DNA of 64,000 nt from Clostridiales bacterium (GCA_015056415.1 SVGJ01000007.1:20567-84566); one strand, 5' to 3'. Positions 41,052 through 49,844 are shown, numbered from the stretch's first letter. The notes: generated by a model from the letters alone, not told the origin. Translations and numbers: made by a program.

Positions 41052-42569
41052 TCAACAATTCTTCAAATATGTGTCCAGCAGGAAGGCCTCCAGGCCGCTC
41101 ATCTCCCAGCGCTGAGGAGCCGCACTATCGCCAAAGACCATCCAGGCGGGCTCATCCGTGCGCAGTTCGGGCCACAGGGGCAGCGTGTTGCCCTGGCTGT
41201 CCGTTCCATTGGGATCACCGGTGCGGATGAAATTCACCCAGTAATCGCACATCTGGCGGGCCAGGTCGTAATGCTTGCCGGTAAAGGGCCGCCAGCACTT
41301 GGCCAGCGTTTCGAAGAAGAACCACAAATCCACCGAGTGGAAGGTGCCGGGATGATCCCAGCCGGGGATCTCCGCATCGAAATTGTAGGCATACAGCGGC
41401 TGCTGGATACCCATTTCTTCCTTTTTGCGGGCCGCGGCGCGAATGGCGAAGCCGATGGAATGCTGCATGCCTTCCCGGGCAATGCTCTCCTCGGTCGCCG
41501 GGCGGGTAAAGAAGGACAGCAGCTTTTCAGCATCCTCGCCGCACAGCTCCCTGGCCATGGCCTGAAGCTCCTCATCCGTTTTTGCCATGGGCGCGGCAGT
41601 GAACTCGGTGCTGGTCTGCCCCAGCATCACAGGGCACTGGACACGGTTCTCGTGCAGGTACCATTCGCCGCTGCGATAGGTATTGAACACACCGTCCACC
41701 GCCTCACCCCAGCAGCCCCAGGGCCAGGAAAGAGAAAGGTCCTCGATGGTACGGGCATCGATCTTTCGCGCTTCCTCCAGGGTCTTCACACCCAGTGCCT
41801 CAAAGAAACGCACACCCTGTGCTTCGGCCTCCGCCATGGTTTTTGGGAAAAGGCCCAGTTTCATACCGTAGGGCGGAGCGAAGGCGCCGCTTTCCACAAT
41901 CGCCCGCTGGAACAGTCCCTTGTTCTGCTCGCAGCTCATCTGGGCACAGACGCTCATGCCGCCGGCGGACTGACCGCCGATGGTGATGTTCTCCGGATCG
42001 CCGCCAAAGGCCGCGATATTGCGCTTCACCCACCGGGTGGCGCACTGCTGGTCCAGGAAGCCGAAGTTGGCCGGCGCCTCGGGCTGCTGAGCGGTGATCT
42101 CCGGGTGGCACAGGAAGCCGAACGCATTCAGCCGGTAGCCCACCGTCACCACCACAATGCCCCTGCGGGCCAGACGTTCACCGTCGAACTCCATTTCGGT
42201 CGTGTTGCCCACCTGCAAGCCGCCGCCGAAGTACCACACATATACCGGCATATCCTTGCGACCGTCAGCGGGAGCCCACACATTCAGATACAGGCAGTCC
42301 TCGCTCATGGGCAGCTCTGCGTCCACAGCCCACTCACGGGCATAGATGTCCTTGGCCGGGTCGCCCGCGCAGTTGGCCTGCATGGCGATCGGGCCGAACT
42401 CCGCCGCAAACAGCTCCCCTTCCCAGTCCGGGCAGGGCTGGGGGGCACGCCAGCGGTTTTCTCCAATGGGTTTGGCCGCGAAGGGGATCCCCTTGTAGCT
42501 GGTGATCCGCGGGTCAGCCGCGGGAATACCACGAACCCAGCCGTTTTCAACCTTCACTCGACGAATCAT
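41052..42569 (-). CDS. Type-B carboxylesterase/lipase family protein
   Basis: 505 residues from the ATG at 42569 (GGAG 8 nt before); a TTG six codons upstream is less likely. Alpha/beta hydrolase with the type-B signature SEDCLYLNVWAP at 89-100, oxyanion GGG near 115-117 and nucleophile Ser201 in GGQSAGG (Gln in place of the usual Glu of GESAGG). Catalytic His is probably in DHPGTFHSVDLWF near 423. No signal peptide. In this glycan region it may remove acetyl or feruloyl-type esters from imported oligosaccharides, or it may act on drugs and xenobiotics. Placed after the ABC permeases. Confidence 0.85.
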   Translation of the reverse strand: MIRRVKVENGWVRGIPAADPRITSYKGIPFAAKPIGENRWRAPQPCPDWEGELFAAEFGPIAMQANCAGDPAKDIYAREWAVDAELPMSEDCLYLNVWAPADGRKDMPVYVWYFGGGLQVGNTTEMEFDGERLARRGIVVVTVGYRLNAFGFLCHPEITAQQPEAPANFGFLDQQCATRWVKRNIAAFGGDPENITIGGQSAGGMSVCAQMSCEQNKGLFQRAIVESGAFAPPYGMKLGLFPKTMAEAEAQGVRFFEALGVKTLEEARKIDARTIEDLSLSWPWGCWGEAVDGVFNTYRSGEWYLHENRVQCPVMLGQTSTEFTAAPMAKTDEELQAMARELCGEDAEKLLSFFTRPATEESIAREGMQHSIGFAIRAAARKKEEMGIQQPLYAYNFDAEIPGWDHPGTFHSVDLWFFFETLAKCWRPFTGKHYDLARQMCDYWVNFIRTGDPNGTDSQGNTLPLWPELRTDEPAWMVFGDSAAPQRWEMSGLEAFLLDTYLKNC

Positions 42570-42585
42570 TTCAATCACTCCGTTC

Positions 42586-42657
42586 AAAAAAAAGCGGAAT
42601 GCAGCTCAAGGCCACCGCCCCGATTCCGCATTCCGCATTCCGCATTCTGAATTCCGA
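42586..42657 (-). terminator. Terminator with tandem 7-bp repeats after the ABC permease operon
   Basis: Plus strand 42623-42657 is five tandem 7-mers: ATTCCGC three times, then ATTCTGA and ATTCCGA. GCGGAATGC (42594-42602) can pair with GCATTCCGC at 42628-42636 or 42635-42643. On the minus strand the hairpin is followed by eight T (42586-42593). Confidence 0.75.
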
Positions 42658-42658
42658 A

Positions 42659-43579
42659 TTAGCCCTTAACGCCGCCCAGCACCATGCCGGTCACAAAGTA
42701 GCGCTGCAGGAAGGGGTACACCACCAGGATGGGCGCAGCGGACACAACCGTAATAGCGCAGCGGACCGTCACAGGGGTGGACTTGGTCGCGTTAACCAGT
42801 GCGTCAACGGAGGTGTTGGCCGCATTGGCGCTCTGCATGGAGGTCGCCAGCTTCATCTTCAGCAGGTACTGCAGGGTATAGAGGTTCTTCTTGCTGCCAT
42901 TGTACAGCTGGGTGTCGAACCACTGGTTCCAGCTGCCCACAGCCACGAACAGGGCCACCGTGGCCAGCACGGGGGTGCACAGCGGGAGGATGATCTGCCA
43001 GAAGATACGCATATCGTTGGCGCCGTCGATACGGGCAGATTCCGCCAGTGCCTCGGGCAGGCCCTGGATGTAGGTGCGGATCACGATCATGTTGAAGCAG
43101 CTGAACATGGTGGGGATGATGTATACCCAGAAGGTCTTGGTCAGCTTCAGCGTTTTGGCGATCAGCAGATAGTTGGGGATCAGACCGGCGTTCACATACA
43201 TGGTCATGACCACCACCAGGGTGATGAACTTACGCAGCACATACTCCTTGCGGCTCAGAGCGAAGGCCAGCATAGAGGTGAACAGCAGGTTCAGGAGTGT
43301 GGTCAGCACCGTACGGGCCACAGAAATGCCGAAGGCATTGTAGGTCAGCTTGTCGCTGAGCAGGTTGCTGTAAGCGTCAACGCTGAACTTACGGGGCCAG
43401 ATGCCGATGCCGCCGCGAACTGCGTCGATACCGTCGTTGAACGAGATCGCCACAGTATTGAGCACAGGGAACAGGGTAACAAACATCAAAATGCAAAGGA
43501 TAATGCCATTGACAATGGGGAAAACCATATCCCGCTGCATCGGATGCTTGACCTTCTTTTGAGTTTGCACAGCAGTCAC
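42659..43579 (-). CDS. lplC: Carbohydrate ABC transporter permease (LplC/YtcP type)
   Basis: 306 residues, GTG start seven nt after AGGAGG. Six TM helices; the EAA loop EALAESARIDGANDMRIFWQIILPLCTPVLA (near 178-208) contacts the ATPase. MalG-like C-terminal ending QRYFVTGMVLGGVKG is typical of the LplC/YtcP group that pairs with LplB. It starts 15 nt after the LplB stop. No ATPase gene is in this operon, so a shared MsmX-type ATPase (two candidates at 55733 and 60049) is expected. Confidence 0.93.
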   Translation of the reverse strand: MTAVQTQKKVKHPMQRDMVFPIVNGIILCILMFVTLFPVLNTVAISFNDGIDAVRGGIGIWPRKFSVDAYSNLLSDKLTYNAFGISVARTVLTTLLNLLFTSMLAFALSRKEYVLRKFITLVVVMTMYVNAGLIPNYLLIAKTLKLTKTFWVYIIPTMFSCFNMIVIRTYIQGLPEALAESARIDGANDMRIFWQIILPLCTPVLATVALFVAVGSWNQWFDTQLYNGSKKNLYTLQYLLKMKLATSMQSANAANTSVDALVNATKSTPVTVRCAITVVSAAPILVVYPFLQRYFVTGMVLGGVKG

Positions 43580-43594
43580 AGAAATCCCTCCTTC

Positions 43595-44548
43595 TTACAG
43601 CAGAGTATCTTCGTCCAGCTTCTTGGCAACGAAGTTTGCGCCAAAGAGCAGGATGATACCCACGATACTCTTGAACATACCGGCGGCAATGGCACGCCCG
43701 TAGTTACCACTGGAAATACCATATTTCATGACGAACACGTCGATCGTCTGCGAGAAGTCGATAACCTGCTCGTTGCCCAGCAGATACTGAATTTCGAAGC
43801 CAGCCTCCATCAGGTGGCCGATGTTCATGATCAGCAGCACCACGAAGGTGGACTTGATGCCGGGCAGCGTAACGTGAAGGATACGCTTGAAACGGCCTGC
43901 GCCGTCAATGGATGCGGCCTCATACAGGGTGGGATCAATGGAGGTCATGGTGGAAATGTAGATGATGGAGTTCCAGCCGACTTCCTTCCACACATTGATG
44001 ATGGCCACGAGGATCCAGAAGTACTTGCCTTCGCCCAGCCAGAAGACCGGCTTGTCGATCAGTCTGGAGGCGATCAGCATATTGTTGATGGGGCCGTCGG
44101 TCAGGAACATATTCTGCGCCATGCCGACAACGATTACCATACTCAGGAAGTGAGGCAGATAGGTGACCGTCTGCACCGTACGCTTGAAGCCACGGTTGCG
44201 GACTTCGTTCAGCAGGATTGCCAGAAGGATAGAGGCCAGCGTGCCAACGATCAGGTTGATCACGCTCATGGCAAGGGTGTTGCGGATACTGTTCAGGAAG
44301 TCTTCACGGCCGAACAGCCACTCAAAGTTGCCAAGGCCAAACCATTCCGCGCCCTTCTTGAAGTTGTTCAAGTCAAGGTTCTGGAAGGCATACCGCCATC
44401 CCCAAAGAGGATAGTAGTTAAAGAAAAGAACATACAAAAGGACGGGAACAGACATAAGCATTAAAAGCTTCTGATCCCACAGAATTTTAAAGATACTCTT
44501 TTTTTTCTTTTTTGTCAGAAGCGGCGTGTTATTAACTGCTCCAGTCAT
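43595..44548 (-). CDS. lplB: Carbohydrate ABC transporter permease (LplB type)
   Basis: 317 residues from the ATG at 44548 after AAGGGG; the frame also offers a TTG at 44569 inside the preceding terminator. N-terminal TKKKKKSIFK basic tail, six TM helices, and EAA loop EAASIDGAGRFKRILHVTLPGIKSTF near 205-230. FFNYYPLWGWRYAFQNLD is typical of LplB/YtcQ partners. Works with LplC and the solute-binding protein upstream. Confidence 0.93.
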   Translation of the reverse strand: MTGAVNNTPLLTKKKKKSIFKILWDQKLLMLMSVPVLLYVLFFNYYPLWGWRYAFQNLDLNNFKKGAEWFGLGNFEWLFGREDFLNSIRNTLAMSVINLIVGTLASILLAILLNEVRNRGFKRTVQTVTYLPHFLSMVIVVGMAQNMFLTDGPINNMLIASRLIDKPVFWLGEGKYFWILVAIINVWKEVGWNSIIYISTMTSIDPTLYEAASIDGAGRFKRILHVTLPGIKSTFVVLLIMNIGHLMEAGFEIQYLLGNEQVIDFSQTIDVFVMKYGISSGNYGRAIAAGMFKSIVGIILLFGANFVAKKLDEDTLL

Positions 44549-44568
44549 CGTTTGTTTCCCCTTTCTCA

Positions 44569-44603
44569 AAAAGCTACGGGGAGAGAGACCTCTCTCCCCG
44601 TAG
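44569..44603 (-). terminator. Intrinsic terminator between solute-binding protein and permease genes
   Basis: 13-bp stem CTACGGGGAGAGA / TCTCTCCCCGTAG (44574-44603), then TTTTT on the minus strand. Likely partial, giving more binding protein than permease. Confidence 0.85.
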
Positions 44604-44618
44604 CGGCAAAGGTTAAGA

Positions 44619-46241
44619 TTAGTTGGTAGCCTGTTCCACGAGCTTCAGAACTTCAGCCTGCATGAACTCAGTCTTGATCTGAGCATAGGGAGCGATCTCA
44701 GCAACGAAAGCTTCCCAGTTGGCGTCCAGCTCTTCGGCGGTGGCGCTCATGATGACCTTGGGCAGCCACTGATCCTGAACAGCCAGGAAGTCCTGGTTGG
44801 CGTCAGCGATGGGAGCGGTGTCGATCTGCCAAGCCTCGCCATAGGGAGCCAGTTCGCAGGGAGCGTTGAAGAAATCAGCGGGCTTCTGATAGCCATAGGC
44901 GGTCAGGAAGGCCTTGTCGTACTCGCTCATCAGGGCGAAGTAGTTCTCGGGCTGATCGCTGTGGGCCCAAGCGTTGCCGTCGTCCTGGGTGCCCTGCTTC
45001 TTGGGAGCGGATTCCCAGATAGCCACAGCAGTGTTAGCCATCTTCCAGGTAGCGTCCTGACGGTTGTTGTACTGTTCCTGGGTCATGAGCATACGGCCGT
45101 TCTCGACATAGTAGTCTTCGCCCTCGATGCCCCACTGCAGGATCTTCTGCCATTCGTCGGACAGCAGGTTCTCGAACAGGTTGATCATGCGCTCGGGATA
45201 CTCGCAGGAAACGGAGATGCCGAAGCCGCGGTCCTTGTTGGGCACAGCGCCGTTCAGGTACTGCTCTTCGATGACGCCGAAGCCATAGGACTCGTCGTAC
45301 ACCAGGGGCAGAGCGATGTAGGTGTTCTCATACATGCCGGCGGTCTCCAGGGCGGCGGTAGCGGTACCGAAGTCCCAGGTCTGGTCGAACATGCCAACGA
45401 CCTTGCCGCTGGACAGCTTGGCGATGTACTGGTCATAGGTCATAACGAAGGTATCGGGATTGATCAGGCCCTTGTTGTACACTTCGTTCAGCTTAGCATA
45501 GTAGGGCTTAGCATAGTCCTTGTCGATGAAGGTCTCGGTCTCGAAGTTGCCGGAGGTCACGTTGATGATCACTTCACCGTCGTTGGGGCGGCCCATCAGG
45601 TGCTGCACGGGGTTGATCAGGCAGAAGTGACGCCAGTCTTCGCACAGGATGGCGAAGCCTTCATAGCCCTCGTCGGGATGAGCAGCCACAAAGCGCTCGA
45701 TCAGGTCGAAGTACTCATTCAGGGTCTTGATCTGGGGATAGTTGTCCCAGGCCAGAACCTGCTTCTGGATGAAGAAGGCGGGGCCGTTGCAGGCGTTCTG
45801 GATCTGAGCGTTGTAGTTGATGCCGTAGTTGGGGATGATGAACAGTTCGCCGTTCTCATTCACCAGCTGGGGCAGCAGATCCTTGATGTGGTTGTACAGG
45901 TTGGGGGTCTTCTCCTCGGAGATGTAGTCCAGCAGGTTGATCAGAGCGCCGGCGTTGATCAGCTTCTCAGCAGAGTTGCCGCCGTCGAACAGATCGGGGT
46001 AGTCTTCATTCACCAGCTTGGTGCCCAGGGTCTCGTCCAGGTCGCCAGCCAGGAACTCGATCTCGAACTTGATGCCGAATTCTTCTTCGATCATCTTGTA
46101 GATCTTGTTGTCGTCGGTGGGCTGATCGCCGGGATCGCCGCGGAACACGGTCACGGTAATGGGTTCGTCAGCTGCGACAGCAAAGCTGCACAGGGACAAA
46201 ACCATCGCCAGGGCCAGAATGCCAGCAAGCAGTTTCTTCAT
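44619..46241 (-). CDS. lplA: Extracellular sugar-binding protein of an LplBC-type ABC importer
   Basis: 540 residues from the ATG at 46241, nine nt after AGGAGG; an ATG at 46250 abuts the site. Signal peptide MKKLLAGILALAMVLSLCSFAVAA; a Cys lies in LSLC but the lipobox is poor, so lipid anchoring is uncertain. The mature part has the type-1 solute-binding fold (VTVFRGDPGDQPTDDNKIYKMIEEEFGI..., GKVVGMFDQTWDFGTA, KDRGFGISVSC). Size and partners fit binding of oligosaccharides. First gene of the SBP-permease-permease operon, with a good promoter and an upstream cre-like site. lplA is a family label (Bacillus LplABC), not proof of substrate. Confidence 0.88.
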   Translation of the reverse strand: MKKLLAGILALAMVLSLCSFAVAADEPITVTVFRGDPGDQPTDDNKIYKMIEEEFGIKFEIEFLAGDLDETLGTKLVNEDYPDLFDGGNSAEKLINAGALINLLDYISEEKTPNLYNHIKDLLPQLVNENGELFIIPNYGINYNAQIQNACNGPAFFIQKQVLAWDNYPQIKTLNEYFDLIERFVAAHPDEGYEGFAILCEDWRHFCLINPVQHLMGRPNDGEVIINVTSGNFETETFIDKDYAKPYYAKLNEVYNKGLINPDTFVMTYDQYIAKLSSGKVVGMFDQTWDFGTATAALETAGMYENTYIALPLVYDESYGFGVIEEQYLNGAVPNKDRGFGISVSCEYPERMINLFENLLSDEWQKILQWGIEGEDYYVENGRMLMTQEQYNNRQDATWKMANTAVAIWESAPKKQGTQDDGNAWAHSDQPENYFALMSEYDKAFLTAYGYQKPADFFNAPCELAPYGEAWQIDTAPIADANQDFLAVQDQWLPKVIMSATAEELDANWEAFVAEIAPYAQIKTEFMQAEVLKLVEQATN

Positions 46242-46293
46242 GGTTTCCATCCTCCTAATTATCATTTTGGGAATAACTTTCCCGTTTGACACA

Positions 46294-46322
46294 ATTATAG
46301 GCGCGTCCAATTCACTCCGCAA
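46294..46322 (-). promoter_or_regulatory. Promoter of the ABC importer operon
   Basis: Minus strand -35 TTGCGG (46317-46322), 17-nt spacer, perfect -10 TATAAT (46294-46299). Confidence 0.72.
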
Positions 46323-46423
46323 TGCCTTTGCGTATTTCTTTATGGACAAATGTATCCTTTCTCTTTACTCATGGATACTTTTCATGTACACTAATGATGA
46401 AGTAAATTTTGTCCCATCGTTTC

Positions 46424-46437
46424 TGCAAACGTTTTCA
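46424..46437. promoter_or_regulatory. cre-like site upstream of the ABC importer and AraC gene
   Basis: Read on the minus strand, TTGAAAACGTTTGCA fits WTGNAANCGNWNNCW fully. It lies about 105 nt upstream of the importer -35 and 211 nt upstream of the AraC start. Confidence 0.5.
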
Positions 46438-46647
46438 ATGTTTCAGCGTCCTGTCGCAGCGTCTTCCCGGATACGACGCGTCCACCCTTTATTCTTGTAT
46501 ATTCTCCACCGCGCCTGCGCTTTTGCATAAACATGGAGAATATCATCTTTTCTATCACAGAAAAGATCTTTATGGCACACCTCGCCCTACGGTTCCACTA
46601 TTTTTGTCGCCCTGTGGCTGCAAATATATGAAAGGAGGCGTCCCGCC

Positions 46648-47469
46648 TTGTCCAGTGTTTTTTATGAGCAGAGATCAGAAAACAAGTTTGTCGGCATCAT
46701 CTGCGACCATCCCTTCCCCGCTCACGTGCATGATCCCGTAGAGATTGTTTGTCCCATTTCAGGTACACTGAGCATGACGATCTCCGGACAGCAATATCAC
46801 CTCCTCCCGGGGGACATTGCTGTCGTTTTCCCGGCTGTTCCCCACAGCTACGACATCGTTTCTGAGGACGTGGACGGCCTGACCCTGATCTTCCTGCCGG
46901 ACACCATTTCCGAATTCAGCCGCACCTTCCGCACCATGGTACCGGAAAACCCCGTGCTGAACAGGCGTGACAAGGCGCCGGAGCTGAACGTGGTCATCCG
47001 CAACCTGATCAAGCTTTCCGCCCAGGAATCCAGCCCGCTGCAGCTGGGATACCTGCACCTTTTCCTGGCGTATCTGTTCACCTGCCTGCAGCTGCAGCCC
47101 ATCGAGAAGCACGTGCAGTCCAACCTGAGCTATCAGGTGCTGCACTACATCTCCGAGCATTTCACCGAGCCGCTCTCGCTGGAAAACACCGCCCACGCGC
47201 TGGGTATCAGCCGCATCCACCTGAGCCACATTTTCTCCCAGCAGCTGCACATCAACTTCCGGCAGTACATCAATACCCTGCGTATCGACCGTGCCTGCTC
47301 CCTCCTGCGGGATCCAAGCTATTCCATCTCGCAGATCGCCTACCTGTGCGGCTACGGCAACCCCCGCACCTTCCACCGGGCTTTCCTGGCCCAGTGCGGC
47401 ATGCCGCCAAACCAGTACCGCGCCAAGCTCTCCATCCACAATCCCCTGGATGACGAGGAACAAGCCTGA
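46648..47469 (+). CDS. AraC-family transcriptional regulator
   Basis: 273 residues, starting at a TTG nine nt after AAAGGAGG. N-terminal cupin sugar-sensing domain (HPFPAHVHDPVEIVCPISGTLSMTISGQQYHLLPGDIAVVFPAVPHSY, 20-68) and two C-terminal HTH units: SLENTAHALGISRIHLSHIFSQQLHINFRQYINTLRID near 178-215 and SISQIAYLCGYGNPRTFHRAFLAQCGMPPNQYR near 227-260. It probably activates the divergent ABC importer operon and perhaps the DUF4038 gene 15 nt downstream. The inducer is unknown but should be a sugar. Confidence 0.92.
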   Translation: MSSVFYEQRSENKFVGIICDHPFPAHVHDPVEIVCPISGTLSMTISGQQYHLLPGDIAVVFPAVPHSYDIVSEDVDGLTLIFLPDTISEFSRTFRTMVPENPVLNRRDKAPELNVVIRNLIKLSAQESSPLQLGYLHLFLAYLFTCLQLQPIEKHVQSNLSYQVLHYISEHFTEPLSLENTAHALGISRIHLSHIFSQQLHINFRQYINTLRIDRACSLLRDPSYSISQIAYLCGYGNPRTFHRAFLAQCGMPPNQYRAKLSIHNPLDDEEQA

Positions 47470-47484
47470 CCCCGGAGGTAGCCT

Positions 47485-48765
47485 ATGCGTAAGCTGACTG
47501 TTCGCGGCCGTTACCTTGCATGGGATGACGGCGCCCCCTTCTTCTATCTTGGCGATACCGCCTGGGAGCTGTTCCACCGGCTGGACCGGGACGATATGGA
47601 GCACTACTTCGCCCTGCGCGCAGCCCAGGGCTTTACCGCCGTGCAGGCTGTGGCGTTGGCGGAGTTCGAGGGCGTCACCGTGCCCAATGCGTACGGCCGC
47701 CTTCCCCTGCGCTTCACGGATGGCCTGCCTGACCCCGCCCGCCCGGATGACGGGGAGTGTTATTCCTACTGGGCGCATGTGGATTATGCCATCCAAACCG
47801 CTGCCCGGCACGGCCTGTTCATCACCCTGCTGCCCACCTGGGGCGATAAGTTCAACCTGTGCTGGGGCAAGGGCCCGGTGATCTTCGACCCGGAGAATGC
47901 TTACGTTTATGGCAGGTGGATCGCCGCCCGCTACGCCGGATGCGAGAATATCATCTGGATGCTGGGCGGCGACAGAGTGCTGGAGCCCCAGCACCGCGCC
48001 ATCATCGACGCCATGGCCCGGGGCATCCGCGAGGCCGACCCCCATCACCTGATCACCTTCCACCCGCCGGGCGCCAGCACCTCGGCCATTCAGCTGTCCG
48101 ACGCCGATTACATCGATTTTCATACCGCGCAGACCGGCCACTCCGTCGACCAGTGCTACGAGACCGACCGGATCATGCTGGAGATGGCCGCCGCATCCCC
48201 CAAGCCCTATATGGATTCCGAGCCCCGGTATGAGGATCATCCCGCCTGCTTCAACGACCGGCTGGGCTGGTTCTGGAACGCTGATGATGTGCGCCAGAAC
48301 GCTTACTGGAACCTGATGTGCGGTGTGTGCGGTCACACCTATGGCAATCACGCCGTCTGGAGCATGACCGGCGAGCCCACCAGCTATTTCCCCTACACCT
48401 GGCGTGAAGCGCTGCCCCACCCCGGCGCTGATCAGATGCGCCACCTGAAGGCCCTGCGCCTGAGCCATGATTATTTCTCCCTGCGCCACGCGCCGGAGCT
48501 GCTGGCTGGCAATCATGCCGGCATGGGGCACATGACCACCTGCCTGGGCAAGGACTATGGCTATGCCTATTCGCCCCTGGGGCTGCCCTTCACCGTGAAC
48601 CTGGCTGTGTTCGCCGGGGCGGAACGGCTCCGCGCCAGCTGGTTCGATCCCCGCACCGGGGCCAGCGAGATCTTCTGCATTCTGCCCGCCAGGGGGCAGA
48701 CAGTCCTCGTCCCGCCCACCCAGGGCAAAGGCTGCGATTGGGTGCTGATCCTGGAGGTCGTCTGA
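47485..48765 (+). CDS. DUF4038 / GH140-like (apiosidase-like) putative glycoside hydrolase
   Basis: 426 residues. TIM barrel of the DUF4038/'apiosidase-like' group (PF13204): FFYLGDTAWELFHRLDRDD at 20-38, YFALRAAQGFTAVQAVAL, ENIIWMLGGDRV near 153-164, and ALYMDSEPRYEDHPA near 235-250, whose acidic residues are candidates for catalysis (Asp in GGD, Glu in SEP). A small beta domain ends it. GH140 members free apiose from rhamnogalacturonan II; whether this one does is open. No signal peptide. Same strand and 15 nt after the AraC gene, so likely one unit. Ribosome site CGGAGG. Confidence 0.7.
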   Translation: MRKLTVRGRYLAWDDGAPFFYLGDTAWELFHRLDRDDMEHYFALRAAQGFTAVQAVALAEFEGVTVPNAYGRLPLRFTDGLPDPARPDDGECYSYWAHVDYAIQTAARHGLFITLLPTWGDKFNLCWGKGPVIFDPENAYVYGRWIAARYAGCENIIWMLGGDRVLEPQHRAIIDAMARGIREADPHHLITFHPPGASTSAIQLSDADYIDFHTAQTGHSVDQCYETDRIMLEMAAASPKPYMDSEPRYEDHPACFNDRLGWFWNADDVRQNAYWNLMCGVCGHTYGNHAVWSMTGEPTSYFPYTWREALPHPGADQMRHLKALRLSHDYFSLRHAPELLAGNHAGMGHMTTCLGKDYGYAYSPLGLPFTVNLAVFAGAERLRASWFDPRTGASEIFCILPARGQTVLVPPTQGKGCDWVLILEVV

Positions 48766-48783
48766 CGGACAGGCCCGCATAAG

Positions 48784-48814
48784 AAAAAGCGTCGCTTCTC
48801 AGCGACGCTTTTTT
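48784..48814. terminator. Bidirectional intrinsic terminator
   Basis: AAAAAGCGTCGC / GCGACGCTTTTTT, loop TTCTCA, between convergent genes. Confidence 0.9.
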
Positions 48815-48823
48815 GTCAGCGCA

Positions 48824-49618
48824 TCAATGCACCAGCAGCCCGAATACTCTTCGTGCCCAGCCAAGCCACGCGGGTACGTTCTGGTCGAGCCATTCCAGCA
48901 TCAGCGGTACATCCGCCGTTTCGAACGTTCCGATATGGCCGTACACGCTGCCTTCCGCCGCCGTTTTGCCCACGGCGATCATCGCCCGTGCCTCATCGCC
49001 AACCGCAGCGTAATGACCGATGGCCAGCGCACCCACCGAGAAGCCGCCCACCGACAGCGCGCCCATAGAGACAACGCCCACGCTGATGGCGCCCGCCGCG
49101 ATGATCCCCAGCGCGATCGCGCCCGCGGCCATAAGGCCCACCGTCAGCGTTCCGGCGGAGAACACGCCCAGGGAAAGCACACCCAGCGAGAATACACCCA
49201 GCGACAGCAGGCCCAGCGAGCACACGCCCCTCGACACAAGCCCCACGGAAATAACGCCCTTCGCCCTGAGACCAATGGCAATGAAGCCCCGGGCGTTGCG
49301 CCCCACATGATAAAGCGGCATGCCCAGGAGCATCCTTTCGCTCCTGCGCTCACGCAGGAGCTTCCCGCACCAGTCCCGGATGGTTTCCCGCTTCACTGGC
49401 TGATGCTCCTGTTTTTCGGTGACCTCCTCCTTCAGCAGATAATCCATCGAACAGCCGAACAGCTTGCCCAGCTCGATCAGCTTGGCCGTTTCGGGGTAAG
49501 CGATATTGGACTCCCACTTGCTGATGGACTGGCGGGACACACCCAGCAAGTCGGCCAGCTGCTCCTGCGTATAATTGTTTTCTCTCCTCAGTTTTGCGAT
49601 TTTTTCACCAGTTGTCAT
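48824..49618 (-). CDS. XRE-family regulator fused to a 19-unit glycine pentad repeat
   Basis: 264 residues. N-terminal HTH_3 domain (1-62): EKIAKLRRENNYTQEQLADLLGVSRQSISKWESNIAYPE. A linker (65-110) follows with basic helix CGKLLRERRSERM. Residues 111-205 are 19 consecutive five-residue units, each starting with Gly and having small or hydrophobic residues, e.g. GVFSL, GVLSL, GVISV, GALSV. This period fits a right-handed beta-solenoid (pentapeptide- or hexapeptide-like), or a glycine-zipper membrane sheet. A C-terminal piece with GHIGTFETADVPLMLEWLDQNVP ends the protein. DNA-binding role is likely; what the repeat senses is unknown. ATG behind AAGGAGCTGTAAG. Confidence 0.85.
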   Translation of the reverse strand: MTTGEKIAKLRRENNYTQEQLADLLGVSRQSISKWESNIAYPETAKLIELGKLFGCSMDYLLKEEVTEKQEHQPVKRETIRDWCGKLLRERRSERMLLGMPLYHVGRNARGFIAIGLRAKGVISVGLVSRGVCSLGLLSLGVFSLGVLSLGVFSAGTLTVGLMAAGAIALGIIAAGAISVGVVSMGALSVGGFSVGALAIGHYAAVGDEARAMIAVGKTAAEGSVYGHIGTFETADVPLMLEWLDQNVPAWLGWARRVFGLLVH

Positions 49619-49743
49619 TCTTACAGCTCCTTCACGATCGTCTGACGCAGCGTCCTCCCGATTCTATCGCCCCGGGCCGCAAAAGCCCACCAATCCGGCG
49701 TTTCCAAATGTAAACTTCCGGTTGCATTTCACGTTACCTGCCG

Positions 49744-49772
49744 ATTATAGCACAAAAAAGCGCTCCTTTCCA
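49744..49772 (-). promoter_or_regulatory. Candidate promoter of the XRE-pentad gene
   Basis: Minus strand perfect -10 TATAAT (49744-49749), 17-nt spacer, weak -35 TGGAAA (49767-49772). Leader about 120 nt. Confidence 0.45.
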
Positions 49773-49789
49773 TCCGGTCTTCCGGCACG

Positions 49790-49831
49790 AAAAAAGCCCC
49801 TCCGCATGAATACTCTTCATGCGGAGGGGCT
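49790..49831 (-). terminator. Intrinsic terminator of the GH3 gene
   Basis: Perfect 16-bp stem (49795-49810 with 49816-49831), then TTTTTT on the minus strand. Confidence 0.92.
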
Positions 49832-49844
49832 GAACAGTCCGGGC

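Larger units (their letters stand above)
46242..46647. promoter_or_regulatory. 406-nt divergent region between ABC importer and AraC gene
   Basis: No gene. It holds the importer promoter and cre-like site. Toward the AraC gene there are two perfect inverted repeats in tandem: ATATTCTCCA (46499-46508) with TGGAGAATAT (46534-46543), and ATCTTTTCT (46545-46553) with AGAAAAGAT (46559-46567). These may be AraC-binding sites or leader structures. I could not find a good -10/-35 for the AraC gene. Confidence 0.5.

Noticed and set aside
42623..42657. Short tandem repeats considered as a CRISPR fragment
   Set aside because: Units are 7 bp with no spacers; they fit a terminator arm.
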